Part shown: one piece after another, positions 28,085 through 36,414 of the stretch
Layout: each line of letters begins with the position of its first letter
Numbering within the stretch: the stretch's first letter is position 1
Source: Opitutaceae bacterium
GTDB taxonomy: Bacteria > Verrucomicrobiota > Verrucomicrobiia > Opitutales > Opitutaceae
Reading direction: 5' to 3'
Assembly: GCA_027488595.1 (NCBI GenBank)
Contig: JAIYBI010000436.1
Location: forward strand, 1 to 36,414
Length of the DNA stretch: 36,414 bases
Notes under the pieces: generated by a model
What the model was told of the DNA's origin: nothing
Seen by the model: the letters and a program-made list of their open reading frames with translations, nothing else
Databases searched by the model: none
Position numbers and translations under genes: made by a program

Positions 28085-30193
28085 TCAGCGGCGGACGGTC
28101 AACTGAAGGCGGGATGGTTCAACAAGAACGGCGGCGTGACAGGCCGCGGCGAGGGCGGAGGCTACTTCAAGCGCCCCTTGGTTCTTTTGCTGATCGGCGG
28201 ACGACGACGCGAGCGGGATGACAACGGTGAACTCGCGCTCATTCATCGTGACCCCGATATCAATTTGCCCCGAGGCGGCGGCGACCCACGCGCCGGTGGC
28301 GGGGTCTTTGACCGCGCGCGGGCTGGCATAGGTGCAAAGCTGGTGGAGCACGGTGCGCAGCAGAACATAGTCGCGGGTAAGGACAACATCCTCAGGCACC
28401 GGCGTAATGCTCACCGCGGCGGCCCAGCCGAGCTCCTGCTTGGTCATCAAGCCCTCGAAGTCGCGCAGCAGGTCGTAGAGTTTAAACGTCTCCTCAAAAA
28501 TTTCCGGACCACCCGGGACCGGCGTGCCGTGAAAGGGCAGCTCCATCTTGCGCAACTTCTCCCACTCGCGGCGGGCCTCGACGACCCAGGCCGGGAGGGT
28601 CTTTAACCGAAGTTTAAGCTGCGCCTCGTAGAGCGACTCGGGGGAGACGACGTGGCCGGGCGACTCATTGGCGCCAAGTGCCTCCGGAGTCAGGATGATT
28701 TCTTTGCCATGGAGCCCGACGAAGAGCGGCTTGACGAACTTGGCGTTCCCGCGGGCGGCCTCCCAAAGATTAACCGGGGAGGTGTCGTTGCCGTCGTAAC
28801 GGAAATTCCAAAAAACCAGCCAGTTGAGATGATTGGGGAACGAGGGAGCCGGCCCGCCGCTCTTGGTGAACGTGCCGCCATCCACCCGGTCAACCAGGGT
28901 GGCGTAGGGGCCGTTGCCGTGCGAGTCCACCGACTGGTTTTGAGCCAGAGCCCAACGCCAGATGGCGGTGCCGGAGGAGCGATTGCCGGTCGAGACACCG
29001 TGCAAGCTGCCCGCTGTGTCGGAGGAGAGGCCCATCAGGTTAAAGGAGCTGTCGCTGCGCACGGCGGCGTTGTAGTGTCCCATCGCGCCGGAGAAACGGT
29101 TTTGAATAAGAGAGCATGCCGAGGAGCGCTTGAGGTAGATGCCGGAGTTGAGATTAAGGAAGGCGCAACGACGCACCCAGCCGTGACCGACGCCGTCGAA
29201 GACCAGAGCATCCCAACCCTCGTCATCGAGCGCACTGCGGTGGTGCACGAAATCCGCCCGCCAGGCGCCCTCGAAGGCGATATCCTCGACGCCGACTTGC
29301 TCCATCATCTTGATCCGATCCACCCGTGCCCCGTAATCCGCACCGAGGGCGACCAAAGTCGGTTCGCACAAGACAAGTTCGTTTCCACGCACCTCGCGGA
29401 TCTGGTGGTATTCGGCGATCTCGATTCCGGCGGTGAGGCGGGTCCAAGTCACATCGGGCTCCTGACCGGCCAGCATGTCGGCGTTAAAGTTGGTAGACTT
29501 CGCCTTGATCGAAATCCAATCGCCGGCGGCGAAACCCTCGGTGGACTCCACGGGGAGAAGAAAACTCGCCCGCTTTACCGCGCCGGTGAGTTTCGCGCTT
29601 AGTCGCTTCGGCTTGGGCGCTTCCTCCGTCGCGCTCGCGCCTGCATCGGCCGGCTTCTCCTCACGCGCCGGCTCAAAGGCAAAAATGTAGGGAATGGCCG
29701 CGAAGTCCGGACCCGTCTTCGGCACCGCATACGGCCCGACGCCGTAGCCGGAGTGAATCGCGCGGATCAGCGTCCCGCCCGCGCTCGAGCCCGCGCCGCG
29801 CAACACGATATTGGAGGAGCTGATACGGATGGACTCAACGTGATCGCGGTTTGCCCAGACGAGAAACCTGCCGGCCGGAAACAAGATCACGCCACCGCCG
29901 GCTTTCTCCGCCGCAGCGACGGCGTTCCGGATAGCGAGCTCATCGGAGTTCAGGTCGTCGGGAATCGCTCCGAAGTCGGTCACTTTAAAAATCGGTCCCG
30001 CCACCGTAGGGATGCCGCGCTCACCATGGGCGTAGCCGGCGTAGGAGTAGTCGGTCAACACCTCGGAGGGCGAACGATCCTTAGCCGCCGCATAGGCGCG
30101 CCAAAAGGACGACACCACGGGCTCGGCGGCGTGAAGCGCAGGGGCAAAGCAGGCAACAGTGCTGAGCAAACAGACGGCAGGGGTAAGTCTCAC
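28085..30193 (-). CDS. Secreted pectate-lyase-superfamily right-handed beta-helix protein (DUF4955-like C-terminus)
   Basis: Signal peptide then FKVTDFGAIPDDLNSDELAIRNAVAAAEKAGGGVILFPAGRFLV. NIVLRGAGSSAGGTLIRA. C-terminal VKPLFVGLHGKEIILTPEALGANESPGHVVSPESLYEAQLKLRL. Confidence 0.8.
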   Translation of the reverse strand: MRLTPAVCLLSTVACFAPALHAAEPVVSSFWRAYAAAKDRSPSEVLTDYSYAGYAHGERGIPTVAGPIFKVTDFGAIPDDLNSDELAIRNAVAAAEKAGGGVILFPAGRFLVWANRDHVESIRISSSNIVLRGAGSSAGGTLIRAIHSGYGVGPYAVPKTGPDFAAIPYIFAFEPAREEKPADAGASATEEAPKPKRLSAKLTGAVKRASFLLPVESTEGFAAGDWISIKAKSTNFNADMLAGQEPDVTWTRLTAGIEIAEYHQIREVRGNELVLCEPTLVALGADYGARVDRIKMMEQVGVEDIAFEGAWRADFVHHRSALDDEGWDALVFDGVGHGWVRRCAFLNLNSGIYLKRSSACSLIQNRFSGAMGHYNAAVRSDSSFNLMGLSSDTAGSLHGVSTGNRSSGTAIWRWALAQNQSVDSHGNGPYATLVDRVDGGTFTKSGGPAPSFPNHLNWLVFWNFRYDGNDTSPVNLWEAARGNAKFVKPLFVGLHGKEIILTPEALGANESPGHVVSPESLYEAQLKLRLKTLPAWVVEARREWEKLRKMELPFHGTPVPGGPEIFEETFKLYDLLRDFEGLMTKQELGWAAAVSITPVPEDVVLTRDYVLLRTVLHQLCTYASPRAVKDPATGAWVAAASGQIDIGVTMNEREFTVVIPLASSSADQQKNQGALEVASALAAACHAAVLVEPSRLQLTVRR

Positions 30194-30224
30194 GGAAGGG
30201 GGACGGGATTAAGGGGAAAGCGAT

Positions 30225-30236
30225 TTATAATTATTA
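30225..30236. promoter_or_regulatory. Candidate operator (TTATAATTATTA) at the head of the degradation operon
   Basis: Matches TNATANNTATNA, 32 bp upstream of the GTG start at 30193. Minus strand has a plausible TTTACT-N18-TATAAA promoter overlapping it. Confidence 0.55.
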
Positions 30237-30307
30237 ACCATGACGCCAGTAAAGCTAAAAGGTTACGGAAGTTTTCCTCCATCGAGTTTACCTCCCTGCG
30301 GAAGGGC

Positions 30308-33300
30308 CTACTGGACAGTTACTTTCAACCGGTAAAAAACCCTCGCGCCGCCGCCGACCTGGGTGCTGGTGACCACTTGGCCGGCACCGACGATAGCCGT
30401 GAAACCGGCGAGAGGTGTCCACGAATTGGATTGGGTGAGATCGCTCGTGCTTTCGATCGCGTAGGTTCGTGTCAGCCCGGAGTAGCCGACGCCGCTGGCG
30501 GCGCGGGCGGTGAAGCTGAGTTCGAGTCCGCCGACGGAAGCGCCGAGCGAGAGCAGCGGGCCGGAGTCGGCGGTGGTCGGGTCGGTGCCAAAGATGTATT
30601 CGGAAAAATTAGACAAAGTGTCCCCATCGAAGTCGGCCGCATCCGCACCGACCCCGTTGTTCGCCGGATCGGCGAAGTAGGCCTCACGCCAGCCGATGAT
30701 CGAATCAACGATCACCAGCGTGCCGGATGCCGAACCCAGGTAGGTGGATGAGCTCACCGTGCCGAGAACGGCGTAAGTGCCCGGCGCGCTCGGCGCGGTG
30801 GGGAGGCCGTTGTAGGTTAACGTGACCGGAAGATTGGCGGGACTGGTGGTGGCGGTGACGGATTTGGCTGAGCCGTCGTAGGACTGATTGAGGCCGAGCA
30901 GGCTCACCGTTGCGGGCAGTTTCACATTTACTGTAACGGTATTGGACACCGATTGATCACCGATGCGGGCGACGGGCGCGGTGGTGAGCCTCGTGACCTC
31001 GGCGGCGGATAGGGCCGCGTTGAAAATCGCGAGATCGGCCATGCCGCCATTGAACCAGCGGGCAAGCGAGCCGCTGCCGGAGGAGGAGCCGGAGCCCCAG
31101 ATGATCTGATACGCGGGGTCGAAGCTGAAAGTGAACGCACTGTCGCTGCCGGCCAGCACACCGTTGAGGTAAAGGCGGAGCGTCGCCCCAGAACGCACGA
31201 TCGCGTAGTGGTGCCATTCACCAATCGCGGCGGTGGTGGAGATAAGGACGTCGTTCACGCTGGCGGCATCCCAGTTCCTCAACGTGAGCGTGGTGCCGGT
31301 GATGGAGAGGGTGAAGTCGGAGGTCGGGCCGTTGGCGTTGTTGGCCCCGAGGTGGAAGATCACGTCCTGATCCACTGCGGCGGAGCGCTTGAACCATCCC
31401 GAGGCCGTCCAGTCGGCAGCGACGAAATCCAGTTCCGTGGCCGGCGAGAGCGCGCGGAAGAGACGCCCGCCGCCGACGTTACTCGTCTGCACGAGCAGGA
31501 GGGATTGCGGCAATACTGAGCTGAGCGCGGCCGGGGCGTCCACGACGTAACTGTAGCTACCTCCCCCCGCGCCGGCGGTGCCGCCGATGTTGAGCGTGCC
31601 GTGTCGGGCATTTCCGGATACATCACTGGCGAGGCCGTCCGTGCTGATATCCGGAACCTGAAAAGTGTAATTCAAAAGCGTGCGCACGTCGGCCGCCCTG
31701 TCGGTGACAGTGTAGGTAAAAGTCGCGGGGCCGGAGTAGTTTGAGGTCGGAGTGAAGCGCACGGTGTGTCCGTCAGGCTGCAAAACCGCAGTGCCATTCG
31801 CGGCACCCGTCACCGCGAAGCCAAGACCGCTATTCGCGGTTTCCAAATCACTTACGAGCGACCAGAGATCCACATCCACGGACTGATTGGGCGAGGTGGT
31901 CGCAAGCCCGGCGGTGGCGGATGGCGCGTCGTTGACCGGGTTTACCGTCAAAACAAACGAAGAGTTCGCGGTGAGCACGCCATCGCTGAGAGTGAGCGTG
32001 ATGGTGCTGGTGCCGTTTTGATTCGCGACCGGCGAAAGCGTGACGGTGCGGCTGGCACCGCTGCCGCCCAGAACGATGTTGCCCGCCGGCACGAGAGCGA
32101 GATTGGAGGAGGCGGCGGTGACGGTGAGCGCGGCGGCGGCGGTGAAGTCATCACTGACCGTGAAGGCGAGCGCGGAGGTCGAGGTATCCTCGTTGATGGA
32201 GACGTTCGAAATCGTGCCGATGACCGGCGGCGAGTTTGCAAACGCGATGCTCACGGTGGAGGCGGCTGAGGTGACTCCGTCGGTGACTCCGTAGGCAAAA
32301 CTGGCAGTGCCCTGAAAGCCGCTGGTCGGCGTGAAGCGGGCGGTGATGCCGTCGGACAACAACACGACTGTGCCGCCGACTGGCGATGATACGGAAAAGG
32401 TCTGGGCGGCGAAGGGGCTGGCGATCGCGCTGACGAGATTGGGAAGCGTCACATCCACAGATGTGTTCAATGCGCCGCTCGCGGTGCCGGCCACCGCCAC
32501 CAGCGGAGTCGTCTTGGCAATGGTGATGTTGCTGTATGTGATCGAGCCGACGGTCGTGTTGCCCACGCCGAGCGCCACGGTATCAAAAACGAAAACACCG
32601 GTGCTGTCAGTGGTGGAAACGCTGACCGGGGTGAGCGCGCCGCCCGTGTAGGTGGTGTTAAGCGAGACGCTTGTCGCGCCGGTGCGACGGACGGTCAGTG
32701 TGGCGGTATAGGTAGTGCCGGCGACGAGCGACTGCTGCGCGCCGCCAGAGCTGGACGTGGTCCAGGGCGTGCCGACCGGCGTGGTGACTAGGGTGCCGGA
32801 CGCAGTGCTGCGCTCGACCAGCGATGCTGGGCTGGCCGCAGTCGGAGCCGGGTTGATAAAAGTGCCGTAGCCGGTGCCGGTGTAGGTGGTGGGATTGGCG
32901 CCGGTGTCTAAGGTGACGAGGGGGTTGGCACCGTTGGAAAGCAGGGCGGCGCGCAGCCCGCGGGTGGCATTGAGCGGGGCGGTGATTTTGAACTGAAAGG
33001 AAAGCGTAATGACGTCGCCGACCGCGAGCGTCTGAACAGGAAAATAAGCGAAGGCCTGGCGGGTTGAAAGCGAGGCGGTGGTTCCGGTGAGGGCAAGAGT
33101 TCCGTTGGAGCTGGAGACGAGAGTGTTTGCTCCGGTCGCGCCGCTGCAAAACCAGCGCAGGGAGAACGGCGGGGCCTGGCCGTCGCCGGTCGCGTCGCGG
33201 GTGCCGTCGGAGAAGAGCTCGGTCACAAGCGGATAAGCGGGAAACGCGGCGGCGACGCGACCGACCTCGCTGCGGCGAAGCGGTCGTGCGCCCGCGCCGG

Positions 33301-35119
33301 TGGCCTCGCGCTCGTAGGCGCCGATGTCGCGACCGGTCACGGGGCGCGCCAGGCCGCGCATGTCGAGGCCGCCGAAGGTGGAGACGTTGCCGGCTAGGTT
33401 GTAGTTGGCGGCCTCGGTGGTGGTGTCGTTGATCGTGGGCAGCGCGGCGGCGGCACCGATGAGCGGGCTGCTGGAGGCGGGGACAGGCAGGTTGTTATAC
33501 GTGCTGGTGAGCAAAGGGTCGGCGCTGCTCGTGATGGTGTTGCCGGTCGCGCCGAGCATAGTGGCGGCGTTGCCGAGCTGCGCGGCGGTGGCCGAGTAGA
33601 CGTAGTTGCCACGCGCGAGGCCGCCGCGATTCGCGATCGTATCGGTGCTCTTGCCGATGATGCCGTTGCCGCCGATGTTGGAGCTGTAGAAAACGAGGTT
33701 GTTGATGAACTGCGTGCCGTAGATCGGATAGATGCTCTCGGTGGGGTCGCCGTTGTCGTAATCGAGGGTGATCTCTTCGCAGTCGTAGAACGTATTTCCG
33801 ATGATCTGGGAATAGTTGGCGGTCTCGTAGTTGGTGCTGCCGTCGGAGTTGATGAGGGCGGCCAGCGTGCCCGGATCAGTAAAACCGCGATAGAGGCAGA
33901 GAGCGGCGGAGCTGCCCGAGCCGCCAAGTTTGTAGAAATAGTTGTTTGCGACGGTGTGGCCGAAGCCGATCACTCGCACGCCGCCCATGCTGGTGTTGCG
34001 CGGCTCGGTGAGGATGATCGCGCCGTTCGCATCGTAGGCGCCACCCGCGAGAAAGAAGTTTCCCTGCACGACACCGTAGTCGCCGTTGCGAAGGGTGAGC
34101 TGGCCGTAGGAGTTGAGAAACGTGTTGTAGCGGTAGGTGTTTTTCCGCGACTTGTTGGAGCAGATTTCCGGCTCGCCAGTGTCTTCGTTCACGCCGCCGC
34201 CGACCGCCTGGAGAGCGTGGTAAAAGGTGTTGTATTCCACCGTGGTGTTCAGATCCACGCTGACGAGCGAACCGTTGCCGATGCGGATCGTCTCCCAGCC
34301 GTTGGATGAATCGGCAATGGGCGTGCCGTCCGCCGGCGGGTAGAGGCGGGGGTCGCCGCTGGCGGGCACGATGCGCTCGCCGAAGTAGTTGTAGCGGACG
34401 GTGTGGTAGCCCCAGTCGGTGGTGTCGTTGTCGCTCTTGTAGATGACGAACGTGGCCTGGCGGATGGATTTGCGGCGGTTGAACAACGCGGGGTCGGTGA
34501 TGAGGTAGTCGGCGGGATTAAAATCCCGGCCTTCTACTTCACAGTATTGGATGGTGTGGCGGTAACCATAGACGAGGACCCACGCGCCGTAGTGGTCGTT
34601 GTTGGCGTAGTCGGTGTTGTCGTCGCCGCAGTGGTCGAATTTGACGTGCGAGATCGTCATGTAGCGCGAGAGGGCCGGCATGTTGAAAATATACGCCGTG
34701 CCGTCGTCGCCGGAATAGTCCGTGTAGTTGCCAACCTTATACATGCCGCTCTTCGGGCTGAACGTAACTCCGGTAAAGGTGATTCCGGTGCCGGCGAGCT
34801 GGATTTGCGAGAGCCCATCCACCGTCACGCCGCCGATCGTCGGAACATAGTTCGCATCGCAGGCGTAGATGACGGCGGGGTTGGCCTGGGCCTCGGCATC
34901 CGTCATCGAGCCGGTGAGGGTGCGGCGCAGTCCGTCCCAGTTGCCCCCTTTGAGGTAAACCCGATCACCGGCAGAGAGTGTCGCGAAGCTCGCGCCGTTT
35001 TTATCCACGGCGGCGTTAAACTGCGCGGCGGTATCCACGTAGAAATTGGCCGCGTGCGCCGCGGACACTGCAAGCGCCGCGCAGAGAGCCCGCGCAAGAA
35101 AACGAATAGATGGCTTCAT
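30308..35119 (-). CDS. 1603-aa secreted multidomain protein: PL6-like lyase, cadherin/Ig-like repeats, LamG, MBG-like domain, C-terminal FYRLKVTVQ module
   Basis: PL6 catalytic pattern EICSNKSRKNTYRYNTFLNSYGQLTLRNGDYGVVQGNFFLAGG. LamG-like DWTASGWFKRSAA...GEWHHYAIVRSGATLRLYLNG. NQSYDGSAKSVTATTSPANLPVTLTYNG (MBG-like). C-terminal DGDTLSNFSEYIFGTDP...VFYRLKVTVQ. Confidence 0.88.
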   Translation of the reverse strand: MKPSIRFLARALCAALAVSAAHAANFYVDTAAQFNAAVDKNGASFATLSAGDRVYLKGGNWDGLRRTLTGSMTDAEAQANPAVIYACDANYVPTIGGVTVDGLSQIQLAGTGITFTGVTFSPKSGMYKVGNYTDYSGDDGTAYIFNMPALSRYMTISHVKFDHCGDDNTDYANNDHYGAWVLVYGYRHTIQYCEVEGRDFNPADYLITDPALFNRRKSIRQATFVIYKSDNDTTDWGYHTVRYNYFGERIVPASGDPRLYPPADGTPIADSSNGWETIRIGNGSLVSVDLNTTVEYNTFYHALQAVGGGVNEDTGEPEICSNKSRKNTYRYNTFLNSYGQLTLRNGDYGVVQGNFFLAGGAYDANGAIILTEPRNTSMGGVRVIGFGHTVANNYFYKLGGSGSSAALCLYRGFTDPGTLAALINSDGSTNYETANYSQIIGNTFYDCEEITLDYDNGDPTESIYPIYGTQFINNLVFYSSNIGGNGIIGKSTDTIANRGGLARGNYVYSATAAQLGNAATMLGATGNTITSSADPLLTSTYNNLPVPASSSPLIGAAAALPTINDTTTEAANYNLAGNVSTFGGLDMRGLARPVTGRDIGAYEREATGAGARPLRRSEVGRVAAAFPAYPLVTELFSDGTRDATGDGQAPPFSLRWFCSGATGANTLVSSSNGTLALTGTTASLSTRQAFAYFPVQTLAVGDVITLSFQFKITAPLNATRGLRAALLSNGANPLVTLDTGANPTTYTGTGYGTFINPAPTAASPASLVERSTASGTLVTTPVGTPWTTSSSGGAQQSLVAGTTYTATLTVRRTGATSVSLNTTYTGGALTPVSVSTTDSTGVFVFDTVALGVGNTTVGSITYSNITIAKTTPLVAVAGTASGALNTSVDVTLPNLVSAIASPFAAQTFSVSSPVGGTVVLLSDGITARFTPTSGFQGTASFAYGVTDGVTSAASTVSIAFANSPPVIGTISNVSINEDTSTSALAFTVSDDFTAAAALTVTAASSNLALVPAGNIVLGGSGASRTVTLSPVANQNGTSTITLTLSDGVLTANSSFVLTVNPVNDAPSATAGLATTSPNQSVDVDLWSLVSDLETANSGLGFAVTGAANGTAVLQPDGHTVRFTPTSNYSGPATFTYTVTDRAADVRTLLNYTFQVPDISTDGLASDVSGNARHGTLNIGGTAGAGGGSYSYVVDAPAALSSVLPQSLLLVQTSNVGGGRLFRALSPATELDFVAADWTASGWFKRSAAVDQDVIFHLGANNANGPTSDFTLSITGTTLTLRNWDAASVNDVLISTTAAIGEWHHYAIVRSGATLRLYLNGVLAGSDSAFTFSFDPAYQIIWGSGSSSGSGSLARWFNGGMADLAIFNAALSAAEVTRLTTAPVARIGDQSVSNTVTVNVKLPATVSLLGLNQSYDGSAKSVTATTSPANLPVTLTYNGLPTAPSAPGTYAVLGTVSSSTYLGSASGTLVIVDSIIGWREAYFADPANNGVGADAADFDGDTLSNFSEYIFGTDPTTADSGPLLSLGASVGGLELSFTARAASGVGYSGLTRTYAIESTSDLTQSNSWTPLAGFTAIVGAGQVVTSTQVGGGARVFYRLKVTVQ

Positions 35120-36414
35120 TGAAGGGATACTTTGAGACGATAGAACGCCGAGGCCTGCCCGAGCGGCAGAGAGGCGGAGACGAGCTGATTAGCGCCGACT
35201 ATTCCGGAGAAACCCGGGACAGGCACCCAAACAGGCGAGGCTCCGAGGTCGGCGCAGGTTTCCAAGGTGTAGGTGCGAGTGAGTCCGGCATAGCCGGAGC
35301 CGGTGGCTTGCGCAGCAGTAAAGGTGAGGCCGAGGGTCGCGCCCGAAGGCGTGAGAACGAGCGGCGCGGATGAATCGGCGGTCGTCGGCATAGTGCCGAG
35401 AACATATTCGAACGCGTTACTTTTGCCGTCTCCATCCGGGTCGGCGGAATCGGCGGCGGTGCCGGAATTAGCGGAGTTGCCGAACCAGGCCTGCCGCCAG
35501 ATGGCGGCCGTTTCGACGACATCGGCAAGGGTGAGGATGAGTTGCGGGCGGTTGGCGGCCGTCCCGTTCTCGCGTGAGGCGTAAGTCACATTTCCCGAGG
35601 CGCCGTAGTCGCCGGTGGAGGCAACGCCGAGGGAGAGTTTCCGATTGTCGCGAAGCGCCGCCACCACCTGCGCGGTGACCGCAAACTCCACTGGCTGGCC
35701 TGTAACAGGCAGCCATTGGGCAAAAAGTTTTCCGGTGGCGGGCCGGTTGAGATAGGTGATCGCCGTCTCACCCCAGGCGTCGTCCGCGACTTCGGAGGCT
35801 CCCGTTTCCGAGCCTGATTGGCTGGCGCCTGTGCCGGCGAGGCGAACCTTGGCCTGGATGACGCTGCCCGTCACTCCGGATAGATCCCAACGAAGGTAAG
35901 CGAGGCGCGTGACGCTGCTGACCGTGACGTCCTTGGTGAGAAGCGTGGTGGCGGTGCCGAAATTCACATTCTCGTTGGCGGTGCCCGCCCGGACATAGGC
36001 ATCGGCCTCAGGCGTCAGGGTAACGGTGCGGACGACCGGACCGGCCTTGCTGACCTGAAGGTGTAACACCGCGTAATCTGCGGCGCTGTCGGTGCCGAGC
36101 GCGACGTTGAGGCGGCCATCGGTCAACAGGCTCACATCCACCGCCGTCGTGCGAGACAGTGACGCAGTGGTGGAAAGCGGGTTCCAGCCCAGCGCGGCGT
36201 AGGTGAAGACATTCGCAGTGCCATCAAGCCGCAGCACATCGGTGGCGGAGCCCGGCCCTGTGGCACGGAGACCAACGGTGAGCGAGGCGGCGACGACCGT
36301 GTCGCCGGGGTCGAGGGTGAAATCGAAAGTGAACGCGGTGTGGCGTCCGGCGGTGAGATCGTCGAAACGCGAGGAGGCGGGAGCGGCGTCAAGGGCCTCG
36401 ATCTGAGTGAGCCA
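35116..36414 (-). CDS. Protein with CBM96/DNRLRE-like domain and C-terminal FYRLKVSLQ module (5' truncated by window edge)
   Basis: No in-frame stop between 36237 and 36414 (WLTQIEALDAAPASSRFDDLTAGRHTAFTFDF...). TPEADAYVRAGTANENVNFGTATTLLTKD...RLAYLRWDLSGVTGSVIQAKVRL...YASRENGTAANRPQLILTL. Stop overlaps the next start as ATGA (35116-35119). Confidence 0.82.
   Translation of the reverse strand, partial: WLTQIEALDAAPASSRFDDLTAGRHTAFTFDFTLDPGDTVVAASLTVGLRATGPGSATDVLRLDGTANVFTYAALGWNPLSTTASLSRTTAVDVSLLTDGRLNVALGTDSAADYAVLHLQVSKAGPVVRTVTLTPEADAYVRAGTANENVNFGTATTLLTKDVTVSSVTRLAYLRWDLSGVTGSVIQAKVRLAGTGASQSGSETGASEVADDAWGETAITYLNRPATGKLFAQWLPVTGQPVEFAVTAQVVAALRDNRKLSLGVASTGDYGASGNVTYASRENGTAANRPQLILTLADVVETAAIWRQAWFGNSANSGTAADSADPDGDGKSNAFEYVLGTMPTTADSSAPLVLTPSGATLGLTFTAAQATGSGYAGLTRTYTLETCADLGASPVWVPVPGFSGIVGANQLVSASLPLGQASAFYRLKVSLQ

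Noticed and set aside
26966-28606. 546-aa plus-strand ORF antisense to sulfatase/esterase genes
   Set aside because: Gly/Arg/Val-rich low-complexity translation without domain motifs; shadow ORF from high-GC codon usage opposite well-supported genes.
1-36414. CRISPR array, tRNA, rRNA or insertion sequence
   Set aside because: No regularly spaced short repeats, no recognisable tRNA or rRNA segments, no transposase ORF. The periodic GC-rich repeats are protein-coding autotransporter repeats.

Overview
High-GC bacterial window, probably Verrucomicrobiota (Opitutaceae-like). This is inferred from a PEP-CTERM tail, giant autotransporter-type beta-strand repeat proteins and a multi-sulfatase carbohydrate locus. 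Left part: the 3' end of a PEP-CTERM autotransporter-repeat protein (+), an SGNH hydrolase (+), a LacI-family regulator (-), two giant secreted autotransporter-repeat/Ig-like proteins (-) and an MFS sugar transporter (-). Right part: a long, tightly packed minus-strand polysaccharide-degradation operon running about 30193 to 15137. It encodes a DUF4955-like pectate-lyase-fold protein, an alpha/beta esterase, four sulfatases, a DUF6250/DUF1961-like lectin-fold protein, a PL6 lyase, a HAD hydrolase, a GH3 glycosidase and a PF05426 alginate-lyase-family enzyme. It is preceded by a translationally coupled pair: a CBM96/DNRLRE-like protein, cut by the window edge, and a 1603-aa PL6 multidomain protein. 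Main new observation: an AT-rich dyad, TNATANNTATNA, occurs in each of the five minus-strand promoter gaps of more than 100 bp (4827, 8974, 13451, 15098, 30225), including the one in front of lacI. This suggests one LacI regulon controlling the whole locus. Second: four secreted proteins with different N-termini end in a shared C-terminal module (D/G-DG-L/K-S-x-x-x-x-Y-x-x-G ... F[LY]RL[EK][AV]). It is different from the PEP-CTERM tail of the first gene and is a candidate sorting or surface-attachment domain. The likely substrate is a sulfated, possibly acylated, uronic-acid-containing polysaccharide (inference).
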